From: Lepisosteus oculatus
Lineage: Eukaryota; Chordata; Actinopteri; Semionotiformes; Lepisosteidae
DNA: 64,000 nt
Direction: 5' to 3'
Assembly (NCBI RefSeq): GCF_040954835.1
Contig: NC_090697.1
Location: forward strand, 17,724,001-17,788,000
The notes under the pieces were generated by a model. That model searched no databases, was not told the origin of the DNA, and worked only from the letters and a program-made list of their open reading frames with translations. A program made the position numbers and the translations under genes. Positions 13,779-25,484 of this stretch are shown piece by piece. Every line of letters begins with the position of its first letter. Position 1 is the stretch's first letter.

Positions 13779-14522
13779 TTTTACATTTATATTGCCGAAT
13801 TCCAAGAGTTTTTAATGGCTTAACTACTTGGTTCCTGATATTGCACTCTTATTTGGCTCTTAATATCACTAATCGTCACTTGGCATTAGTGTTAGCTGTT
13901 TTGAGAAAAGTGCTAATAGCATAGTATTGATGACTATGCTTTTCTTACATTAATAATTTGAATTGCTTTATCAAATAAAAATAAAAAGGCAACTGAAATA
14001 TTACAACATTAGGTGTACTATATGGAAAGGTCTCATGAGCTTAAGGCACATTTCTTATCTTGTTATTTTCTGTTCTGAACATTTGTATTTTTAAAAAAGA
14101 AGCAAAGAGAATGGAAAGATAACAATTTCATTTGAGATATTCTTTATTTAAGTTAAATTATCAGTGTTTGTTTAATTTGCTCATAGGGGTTGTTGTTACA
14201 GACAAATAAGGTGTACAGTACATTGAAGTTAGCACACAATTATGTAAAACGTTCATGACCCACTTGTATTAACCTGGTTCAGGTTAAACAATTTGAACAA
14301 AGAATGTTTAAAGCAGTACAGAACCCATTGTGACTTTGGCAACTTTCTTTTACATTAATCAATTAATTCAATTAATTATTGGATGCAGTTCCACATTTTC
14401 CAAAAGTGTTGCCATACATTTACGAGGAAATTACCCAACAAAGGTTTTTCTGATAAAATTCATCTGGGTGTAAGAAAGAAATACATTATTATAAATGCTT
14501 TAAATTGCTTACTGTAAGTATT

Positions 14523-14720
14523 TGTCTCCAGTGAGACGTCACCGCCCTTCCCTGTGATAGCAGGACTACAGCTACTGGGCTGAAGACAGATCTCTCTTTA
14601 GCTCACGGGGCTGGGTCGCTGCAGAGAGACGTGGGAGTCCCGGGTTCGAGCCCCGGGCGGTGTGGGGACGACCTAATGCGGCACGGGTGCCCACCTGAAC
14701 CCCCGTTGCGTTACAGTATT
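14523..14720 (+). mobile_element. tRNA-derived SINE (GC-rich)
   Basis: A GC- and CpG-rich island in AT-rich DNA holds TTAGCTCACGGGGCTGGG (A-box-like, about 14598-14615) and CGGGTTCGAGCCCCG (B-box, about 14641-14655) at roughly tRNA spacing. The stems around them do not close into a functional tRNA, and flanking sequence continues as a SINE body (GTGTGGGGACGACCT). A SINE head or tRNA pseudogene is most likely. Confidence 0.55.
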
Positions 14721-15824
14721 TTGCCGTTTGCAACTCTTCGTTAGTTGTGTTTTAAGCATAGTTAAATTGGCGTAACTCTGTGATACCAAGTATAACGTAT
14801 CATTTGCAGAAACAAATCTCAATCTCCCGGTTAACAAAGTACCTAAGGCATATGGATATAGGAAAATAAACATTTCTGAATTCAAAACAAAACAAGATAT
14901 CTTGCATCCAATAATTCTCTATTGAAAACTGAAATGGTCATAAAGGTTTTCAGGTTCTTTGGAACTTTAATAAATATTTAACACTGATAGATGTTCACTG
15001 TAGCAGACAAGCACAACTGAAATCTGGACAGGGTACATGCTTAAAACTAAAATGACCCTTTTCTGAATATTCTATGGTTTTCAGTTAGAAATACACTGCA
15101 GTGCTAACATTAATCTAACCATTAAAAAAAGCAATTGATACATATGGTTTTGCCAAATGTGCAGAGCATCACATTCAATGGCAGATTATAATATTTTGAT
15201 AACATCTGGTGTGCAATTCAATCAGAAATTATCGCACCATGGTTTTGTATGTTTTGTTTGATAAATCGTACTGACTTTATTGTGTAAAACTAAATCCCGC
15301 AGGATTTACACCACACCTTGCTGTGCAATACCATTTTATTTATGGATGAAGAGAAATACCTACATCACACTACCAAATATCCTACTCTGTGAATTTTCAG
15401 GATTAGAACAAAAAGATGCATGTTATAGTGAGCTAAGGCATAGCTTTCCTTCTTATTTAAAGGCTTCTGTAGTGGTAATGTGTACATATAGTATGTTTTC
15501 CAGAACTGTTGAACTGCTACAATGTTCTATGAAGCATGGTTATTTCACCGTTTACATGTCATTGCACGTTCAACACAAGAGAACAAGAAACTATTTGACT
15601 TAGTATTCATATGTGAAGTTTACGGAGGTCAGCTTGGTTTCATAGCAGTAATTTAAACAGTCATATGCTCCTAAATTACAGCACTAGTGTGCAACTGCAA
15701 TAAATGTTGAAGCAAAATTCAGATGACTAATAAATCAGAATGACTTTAAAGTGCATGATTTAATCACCACAAGACGTGCACATGCTTTTATGTGCAGCTT
15801 AATGTTACACTATATACTCCTAAG

Positions 15825-15895
15825 AACATAAGGGTGTTATGTTCAGAGGTGGCCAATTGGTCCATCATTCTCATTTACTGTATGGAGGTTTAAAC
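15825..15895 (+). mobile_element. interspersed repeat, 5' portion of the same family
   Basis: TAAGAACATAAGGGTG and GGTGGCCAATTGGTCCATCA resemble the AGAACATAAG...GGCCATTCGGCCCATC opening of the family represented at 3405 and 43585. It is short and diverged. Confidence 0.4.
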
Positions 15896-18570
15896 AGAAG
15901 TTTAATTGTATAAATATCACACTTCTTGCTTGCAAATTTCAATTTCACATCCCTCCCTCTACCCCTTCTTCACCCTTGAAGCAGCTCCCTAGCCCATCCT
16001 AGAAGTTACTGTATATATTCTGTCAATATGGAAATTATTTTCTATGAATGACATTTTATCCAGTTCTTCTATACAGTACATGAAGTTTGTATGTACAGTA
16101 TACTGTATGTCCTGCTACAGATATTTGTGTATTGTCTCAATTATTGTGTCATGTTTAAATTATAAATAGAAATATCTAATGACTGAATAATAGGTTTTAT
16201 TAATTAGATGTTATTATCTTTAAGAAAAACAATGCATTTGTTCTGTTAAATGGGAATGATCACTGTTATTAACTGTAACTACACATTAAAATAAAATGAA
16301 ACATATATACCGTATGACTCTACTCTACTCTAGGTACTATTTTGTACCTTCAATGGAAAGTGGAAAAAGCAGTACATATATACTGTAAGTCTACAAAATC
16401 TTTAAAAGGATAAACAAACAGTATATAATTCTTCAGGAATCAAATTAATTTACAGATTCAGTTTAATGGAGGAAATACAGCTGACTGAATTTACTCTAGT
16501 GTAGTCCAAATCTTTAGGACAATGAAATGTAAAATTAAATACAGATCAATACATTAATAATGTAAATTAATTATGTTGTGCATTACATAATCAGTAAATT
16601 CAACTCCAGCTTTTCCTTAAAAGTGCTTATGACAGTCCTCCTTCAAATAACCCCAAAAAGTATAAAGATAAAAATAAATTATGAAAAACTGATAGCAACA
16701 TATCATCACCGAAAAGTCTATGTTTTTTTTCTCTTTTGCTATAATATTGTTAGTATTCAGAGGAAACCCGACAAAGTTTAGGTACACCTAATTTTGGTCC
16801 ATTTGGGCAAGAACATTTAGGAACATGTTAGAAATTTGCTTGATAAATACGATATGGCAACAAATTCATATGACCAATCCATGTGACAAAGACCTAAGTC
16901 TTGGACACAGGGTATCATTTACAGTTTCAACTGTAGCTCCATGTGAGCTCTAGGATTACATGAACTTTCATGATTCTATCAGATTGTACTATTCCTTTAC
17001 TGTGACTGCAAAATTGCCCAATGGCTTCAAACGTACTTTGAGGTTAACTTTCCACAAAAAAACTATTGACGTGCAACAGAATTAATGCATAACAAGATAA
17101 GCAACATGTGAGTTTATAGTTTGGTCAAGGTGTCCAAGTGTCTTCTTCAAAGACAAACGTGATGACAAAACCTTGTTTCTTATCACCTTTTCATAAATGA
17201 AGTTTTACCATGCACATGTTGTGATGTGGCCCACCAAGTTTCAAGTCTCAATAATGTTTTGCAGAATTTAACAATTTTCAAAAGTCCTCAAAATGTGAGT
17301 AAACACTAATATGGCAACCAAACTAGGTTTGGCTTTAACTCTGACACAACATTTTAAATCTTGCCAGATTTCATCTGGGGAAATTTCATATGAATTTAAG
17401 TAGAAATACCCTAAATGTTAACAATTCCCTCAATTTCTTTGTTTGGTGGTCTAATAATTGGAATAAAAACAATATGATTACCAAACCTTCATTACTTGGC
17501 CACTTAATAAATACATCTCATTATATATTATTATTTCAGTCTCAGTTTCTCCATCTGATTATGGGTTCCAGTCTAGTACTATACAGTATCTAAGTTATGA
17601 AGAACGATTTATGAAAAAAATCATTAACACTGCAATGTAGTGTAATGTAATCAGGACCAAGTACTGATATTTATTTTGTTGTTTTGGGAGGGCACTCAGA
17701 AGGCCTTTATTGCACTGTTGAGTGTGAAGTGTGTCAATTAGGATATTGCATATTTGTAATTACTGTATATGTTTTGGAATGGTGGAAAAATATACATTTA
17801 CAACAGCTCTCTGTGTACTCTAGGAGTTTATGAATAAAGATTGAGACAAAATATATTTTAAAAACTACTGTTTACAATCCTAGTCCAATTACAGGTTTCA
17901 TCAACAGTGTCCTGAAGAGATAAGTTAAAAATTTACAGTTTTTATAAACAGCACTTTCATTGCCACTCAGATATACAGTACTTATACCCCATTAAGCCTT
18001 TTATATAAAGTATACATTTAAAAATGTTAAACAGAAGCTACTGTATAGAGAACATACTGTATATGTGAGTCAGTCCTCATAAGATAGCACAACAGAATAA
18101 AATTATTAGAATGCCATACAAAGGCTATTGCTATTTTAAAACCCTGTAGAAAAAAAACAATAACTTTCTTCTATCTTCAGCCCCTTTCTTCTTAAATATA
18201 TATTTTAGGCTGAAGACTTAATAAGTGAGTAAAACATCTGTCTAGTAATTCAGTACAGCAATTCAACTTCAAATTATCACACATCACTAATAACTATTAA
18301 CAGGTTTGTCTTTAATTAGAAATAAAATTATTTCTTCCACTTCTGTTTACTGTGCTTCAAAGTACATTGGTGAAACATATTCTTTCTTAAGTTAATTTCT
18401 GGAAAGTTCTCTTTAACTTCCATTTTAGTTCCTAACTAGCATGAAACAAGTTACTTTCATGACATAAAAACTCAAATTCCCGGACAATATAAAATATACA
18501 TCATGGTAGCATTCCTAATAAAATAAAGTGCTTCATGTAATAAGCTTTGGTAATCAAACCCATGTTATTT

Positions 18571-21500
18571 TTAAAAGTCAAAATCATCTTGTTCAAACTC
18601 TTTTGATATTCCAACCTTGGCATTTTTGCAGGCGGATTTAATTACCGTTCTTTTTTCTTCTTCACCAGCTGAATATATATCTTTTGTGTTTCCTTCTGGA
18701 CCAGAACAATCAAATTCCTTATCCTCATCTTCAGTGGAACTTTCAGGATACATCTGAGTGCACTTGGCTCCCAAACTCCCTGAGCTTCCAGTGGGACTGT
18801 TTGCATCCTTAACTTTCTTCTCCAATTCTTTGTCCATGGATTTTTCCATGGATCCTTGTAAGGACTCGATGGATGATTTTGATATCTGTTTACACAAACT
18901 CTCATTTGAATTAGACAATTTCTGATCAGTTAGGTTTTTTTCTTCATTGCTTTCTAGCTCTCCCTCCTTGTTCTCATCTTCTGTCTCCTCATGTGCACTG
19001 CAATGTTGATCTTTAGTTTCTACTGCAGCCATTTTTTCAATAATATCTGTTTCAGACTCAATCTCGTTGCCTTCTGAATCTTCTTCACTACCTTTGTTTT
19101 GCACTGAAACGTTCTTTTCATTTCCTTTCTGGTCACAGTCATCCAACTTTACAGTGCCAGCAGTGTCCCCTTCTTGAGTATCAGCTACTTTAGTACCACT
19201 TTTCCTCAAAAAAGCCTGAAGAAGAATTATTTTTTTAAACAGTTGTTTCCTGTTTCTCTTCTGCTCCTGTTCAAAAGTGTCAACGCCTTCCTTTTGAGCT
19301 TTGCTTTCTGCACTTTCTTCATTTTCTGCATTTGTTTCATTTTGCACTTCTGTATCATCTGAATCTTCCAGATCAACTTCTTGATCTTCATCAGGTGCAG
19401 CTTCTTTGCTCTCTTCCTCACCCGAGCCTTCTGTTTCATTTATATCTGTGATGACCCTTTCTTCGTTTTGCCCATCTATATCTATATTATCATTTTCTTC
19501 CTCTGCCCATGTGTCATTTTCAGCTCGTTCTTCAGTAACTTCCATTCCATCCTTTTCTGCAATTGAATTGTCTTCTTCTTGCTTCTTTTCTTCTCCTTGG
19601 TCATCTTTTTGAGCCTCCCCATCTTTCTCATTCTCTTCTAAACCAGTTTTCTCTTTTTCATTCAAATCATCCCCTTCCATTATCCTTTCCATTTCTAGGT
19701 TTTCAGTAGCTTCCCCTTCTTCATCTTTTGGAAATTCCTCACTGTCTTCCTTGGTTACCTGTCTTTCTTCAGCTACATCTTCTTTTTCATTATCATTATT
19801 TACACTTTTTTCATCTTCTTCTGATGGTTTAGTTTCAGTATGGTTTTCCTCAGGTTCCAGGCTTTCTGTGCTGTTGCCTTCTTCGTGGTCAGTGCCCTTT
19901 TCATCATTTTCTCCAGTTTCAAAATTTTCATCTTGCATCTCCTCCCTTTCTTCAACATCCATTTTGTCTTCAGTAACTTTATCACTTTCTTCTTGACTGT
20001 TGTTCTCTTCTACTGGCTGTTCAGTTACATCTTCTCTATCAGCCACTTCATTTTTCTCTTGGGGTGCTTGAGTTACCCCTTCTGCTTCAGCAATATTTGA
20101 TCCTTCCAATATTTCTTCATCAACAGTGTCTATATTTTCTGTTTTACCTTCATTATATTCATCGTCTGTTTGTGTTTTTTCACCATCTTCATGCTTTCCT
20201 TCAATACTTTCCTTTTCCTCCTCAGCATCGTGATTTTCTACACAGTTTTCATCCCTGTCAAACTCATGCTGCTGGCCAGAATTAGCAGATACCTCTTTCT
20301 CAGCTTCATTTTGCTCTTGAACTTTAGGAAATTCCCTCTTTGTTTGCAGTATTTTCCTTAAATCAAAATCCTTTATGAGGGGAGCATTTGCAATCACAAC
20401 AGGTTGCACAGGTCTGGAAGCCATTTTCTTTTTCATACATGTGTCACATGGGCAGTATTCATCTTCACTACGCTGTTCGCTAAACTCAGTTCCACTGTAA
20501 GTGTAATTATCTTCGCTTCTTTGAAGAGATCCATCAATGGATTTATTATGCATGACCTTTAAGCGTCGACGCCGTTGTTCAGTTTGTACCGTAGACTCTC
20601 TTGTCATTGAGTTTTGAGGAGGTCTTGGTAACTTACCAACTCGGCTCTGGATTTTCTTCAGCTCCCTGTCTATACTTGATTGTATCCTTTTGCGAACTTC
20701 GTCTCCGAGTTCATTGATCATAGCATCCAGTTGTTCATTATCATCTAAGTTCCACCTCACTTTAAACTCTGTCATTGCATTAATATAATGTGCCATGAAT
20801 TGCTTTTCCACTTTCTTTAATAAATTTAACACCCAAACTGGATCAGGATCTTGTGAATGTCTATGTGGTGTCTGTGGTCTGTTTTGGTTTGGTGAGGTTA
20901 CAGCACTTCTCAGTCTCTCTTCATCCTTTGTGAATGCTTCTTCTTCCTGTGTGTTTGTTTCTGTTTCTTCATGTGATGTTAAATTGCTGCACTCATTCTC
21001 AGAAGCTTTGGAGGTAGAATTAGATTCTTTCTTGGTAATGTCACTGATTTGACCATTGTTCATTTTTTCTTTATCCTCTTCATGACCCTGCCTCTCATCC
21101 TCTTCATCAGAGCCTATACCTTCATTCTCATGGCTCCAACGAACACGACTAGCTATGTCAGGAGTAGCTGGGTTAGACAATGCAGCTGGTGTCTTTGCAG
21201 TTAGCCTTGGTTTATGTGTGGAGAGACCAGAGTTTTGTTCATCTGCATTCGCTTCATTTTCTTCCAGTAAAGCCAACGAATCGTGTCTCTTGAACGTGTG
21301 TGTTGGTGTTATTCTGTCTTCCATATTGATTTGTTTTGATGTTAATTCTGCTTTTCTTTCTGACTGTACTACATCCACTACACCAGTGACGCTGCTCTTA
21401 CCAGATCCTGCAGAGCCACAGCTCACATCCACACCTGAAGATGACCTGGGGTTGAATTCATCATCCGTTGAATGATGGTCTTTAAACTTTCTTGTCAGCT

Positions 21501-24500
21501 TCAACTGCTGGCCTTCATCACAGGCACCTCCAAGCCAGAGAGACTGAAGAATGTTCATTAGTTCTTTGTATCTTGTGCTTTTTGCATTTGCATCAAGAGG
21601 CTCTGTGTCTATCAGCTGAAGGCTAGAAAGGCAATCCAAAAGTTCTTTGGCTGAATTGCTGAGTTTTCGTCCATATACTGGCGATACTTCAGGTAGACTG
21701 TTGCATCTATCAAGTTTAGTCCCTTGACTTGGATTTAGCAGGACTTTCATAACCTGTACTGAAGAATGACAGCTTTTCAGGAAGGCTTCTTTATTTGTAT
21801 CAGTGGGGACAGAACTAGCAACCTGCTCTTCAGTATTTGCTTGCTGTGGCTCTTCTTGCTCCTCTTCTTTTAGGACATGATTTGTTTCAGATACATCTTT
21901 TTGTTCTTCCTTGCTTGATTCCTCTTCCTCAGGCTTTCCTTCTTCAGCAGCCAAGACTTCTACTTCCAAAGCTGGCTCAACCATTTTTTCACTTTGCTTT
22001 TGTTTTATTTCAAGTTCATCACAGTTTTCATGAAATTCCTCTCCAACTTCATACATAGAAGTGTCTAGTGGTATCTTTCTCAACCATTCATGGACAACTT
22101 CTGCTGGAGTTGCATTTGGTAAACAAGACGGCATTAATTCAGGAACACTGGGCTCTTCTTTTTGCTGCTGTGAAACAATGCATCTTTTCCTGTTTTTGCA
22201 CCGACTCCCATTGTCACCAATGTTGTCACTGGCATTTTTGCTGCACTCTGCTACTTCAAGAGCTCCGCTAAATATTTTGTCTGAGATGTTTGACTTTGAT
22301 TCTACAGTAGCTGGTCTAATATTACCATTGTTTTCCTTTAGTGATTCAGTAGCTGAAATTGATTCTGTTTTAGTGCTTCCCTTTGATGATCCAAGCAGTA
22401 TGACAGGCCTCATATTTTTGTGAGGCTTCCCTTTTGGTGGGGTAGGACTATGAAAACTCTGAGATGAAACAGAAATAGGACCTGAAATTGGATTGGAGAT
22501 TTCTTCAATTTCCACATGCTTTTTTGAACCCTTTTTACTTGGCCTAGTAGATTTTGGCATAACAGTGGATTCATCGTCACTCTTAGTATTGGATTTAAAA
22601 TTACTTCCTTTGACATGCAGATATGAAGAAACACTGGAAACATTACTTCGTGGTCTTTGATCCTTTTCAGCAGCATTATGGTCCTGTACTTTTGGTTTTG
22701 CTTTTGCAGAATGACTAGATGTACTAAAAACACTCCTTGAACTTGCTGTTGAAAGCCTGTCGTGACTTGCTTTTCTATTCTTGCTGTCTTTCGAATGGCT
22801 TTTGGAACCACTGCTTGAGGGTCTCTCATCTTCATCTGGTTCTATAGTCACTGCTTCTTTGGCTTCACTGGCATAGCATGGCTCACTGTAAGAATGATCA
22901 GCTTCTTGATGGTCACAGTCCTCATTTCCAATGTCTTTCTCACAAGAGCTTAAAGAAAAGTTTGATGCTTTGCTAGGTGACCGAAGGTCATCATCAGCTG
23001 TGCACAGTGTTTCCTTATTCTTACGAGCTGAGCTGCTTGATGACTTAGACATAGATGATGGTACGCTGTCACTGGCACCACCTAAATTACTGCAGGCTTT
23101 GCTTTTGCTGGAAGCTTTTGTGCTTGTTGAAAAAGCACTCTCTACCCTCTCTTCAGCTACCTGCTCGGTCTCACTGCCAGTACGTTTTTCTGACATAGAT
23201 GATGCTGGAGTAATCACTCTTTCAGAAGGACTGCAGTTAGTATTTTGGGACCTTCTGGAGTGTCCTGAAGCTTTAGTGCTCAATGACATAGCACTTCTTG
23301 CTCTTTCCTCATCTTCTTCTCTTTGTTCTGTATCCTTGCCAACTAGCATATCAGATATAGATGATGTTGGTGAAGGCCCTCTTTCATCAATTCTACAAAG
23401 ATTGTTTTTGGATGTATCGGATTGTCCTGAGGCTCTGGTGACCAAAGAGATGGCACTTGCAGGTCTGCCTTCATTCTCTTCTATAGCTTGTTCTGCCTCA
23501 TTTCCAACAGCTGTTGCTGATACAGATGATCCTAGTGTAGTTGCTCTTCCAGAAGCACTGCACTCAACCTGGCTGGTTATTTTGGATTTTCTTGATGTTT
23601 TTGTGCTAGCTGACATCTCACTTGCTACTCGTTCATTGCTGTCTTCTGCTGTTTGGTCTACTTCCTTGGAGGCCGCTGCCTCTGATACTGATGAACCTGG
23701 AGTACTTGGTCTTTCAGAAGTGCTGCAGTGACTTTTGTGTGACTTATTTGATTTGCCAGATGCTCTGGTACTCAGGGAAATGGCACTCACAGCCCTTTCA
23801 TCACACTCCTCTATAGACCCCTTGGATTTTCTAGATTTAGCTGAAGCTTTTGTACTTGTAGACATTGGACTAACTGCTCTTTCATCCTTCTCCTCTGTTG
23901 CTTCCATGTCAGGATTCTCTGAAATCATGGATCCTGGAGTACTTGCTCTTTCAGAAGCACTACATTGACATTTTTTGGACTTTCTTGATTTTCGTGAAGA
24001 TGTGATACTAGCAGACATTGCACTAACAACACTTATCTCACTCTCTTCTGCAACTTCAACCACTTCTTTGCCAGTGGGTAACTCTGATAAAGAAGATGCG
24101 GCTGAAGTAGTTCTGTTTGAAACAATACAATCAGTCTTATTGGAATTTCTGAGTGAATTCCCTGAAGCTTTTGTGCTAGTTGACATAGGGCTTGGTGCAC
24201 ATTCATCATCATCATCTACAGCTTGCTTTATGTTCTTAGTTAACCTGCAAGACAAGGAGGAGCAGCTTGATGCTTTGCTAACCGGTCTAGGAGATAAATG
24301 GTGCATTGGTGATATTGAATTGTGACAGCTGTTACCGGAATAGTTAGATGTTATACTGGTGGGACGCTCTTCATTTTCAAGTTCTTCTCTTTTATTTCTC
24401 TTGCCATTTTGAGACAGTGAAGATGCTCTGGAAGCAGTACTTCCAGCTCTGTCTTCATCTTTCTCATCCTGGTCTTCCTTAAGTACTTCTAAAGCTCTGG

Positions 24501-25484
24501 AGGAATTGCTGATTGAGGACTGGGGTCGTTCATCCTCTTCAAAAACCTTAGTAATTTTCACACCAGCTTTATCTTGTACTGAGCTCTTAGAAGAAGCAGA
24601 AATGGCACTTCCAGGTCTTTTTTGTTCATTGTCTGAACAAACATGAACTATTTCAATATCCTCATACTTTCCCTCTTGAATGTGTGCAGGGGTTTTTGAC
24701 ACTGAGGCCTTTGAGCATAATTCACTGCGACTGCAGCAACGACTTATCGTGCAGTATTCCACTCTAGTATCCCCTTCCTCAACAGTGTGTGTAAAGCATG
24801 ATGATTGTTCTACAACTTGCTCTCTATATTCTTCACTTGACATGGTGACTAAACTATCCATGGACGCCTTTTTGCATATAATTCTATGAGATGATGCACT
24901 TGAACTAGAAGATCTGATGTGTCGTACTGCCCTCTTTGCCTCATGTGCACAATGAGCAGAATGCATGGGATTCTTCCAGATGTCATACTCTTGGCAGTGA
25001 TTGCAGCAGTTTTGACAATGGGATTCTTCCAATTGTCTTTGGCGAAGTTTTGAGATGTAAGAATCCTCTGCCTCACAGGGACAGAGAGATTCCCCCTCCG
25101 AACACGTTTCAGAGTTACTTTGCTGAATGGGGCCTAATTCGTCTTCTTTCTCTAAGGAGCAATCATTGTTGGTTGCCACTGTCTTTTTAATCTCAGTTGA
25201 CCACTGAAGCATCTCATCATTCAACAAACGGAAACGGACCTTCATCTCCACTGAAAGGCTGCCATCTTTGTTGACAAGCACTCTCTTTTGTATGTCGTCA
25301 TCCATCATGGCTTCCTTTACATGTGGGCATGTTCCAGCGTGGGAAGGACAGCCTGTGTTGCCTGGAGACATGTTCAATCCATTGGGAAAAGACTTCTCAG
25401 ATGACAAAGAAAATCTCATTGACCTGTTGCTGGAATCAGATCTTGGGTGGATTATGCTTTTCTTGGTCTCAAGTCCAAAGTTGA
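18571..25484 (-). CDS. rp1l1: RP1L1 coding exon 3: giant terminal exon
   Basis: A single 6,914-nt exon carries residues 272-2575, as expected for the giant last exon of RP1-family genes. It starts after the acceptor TTTTAACAG at 25485-25487 and ends at the TAA at 18573-18571. Visible parts: KKSIIHPRSDSS near the start; DGSLSVEMKVRF (about residue 340); Cys-rich CPC and CQNCCNHC motifs (about 404-460); a Ser/Lys-rich repeat zone at 22990-24530; EVVHEWLRKIP; LSNSAKELLDCLSSLQLID; RSSSGVDVSCGSAGSGKSS; and at 20530-20860 the block DPVWVLNLLKKVEKQF followed by a Lys/Arg-rich, helix-prone stretch. Positions 19270-20300 are dominated by Glu, Asp, Asn and Lys. The last residues are acidic-aromatic (EQDDFDF). 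No internal stop or frameshift is seen, so the gene appears intact. Confidence 0.93.

Larger units (their letters stand above)
8874..18570. other. intergenic between 8.9 kb and the RP1L1 3' end
   Basis: AT-rich sequence with the SINE and LINE fragments listed separately. 16000-18570 is particularly AT-rich and has no recognisable element. On the minus strand, downstream of the RP1L1 stop, possible poly(A) hexamers are ATTAAA near 18310 and AATAAA near 17706 and 17673. Which one is used cannot be told from the sequence. Confidence 0.55.

Noticed and set aside
22931..23731. 266-codon plus-strand ORF opposite the RP1L1 Ser-rich repeats
   Set aside because: It is the antisense shadow of the repeated Ser-rich coding sequence; the absence of stops follows from the codon composition. 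No family or splice support.
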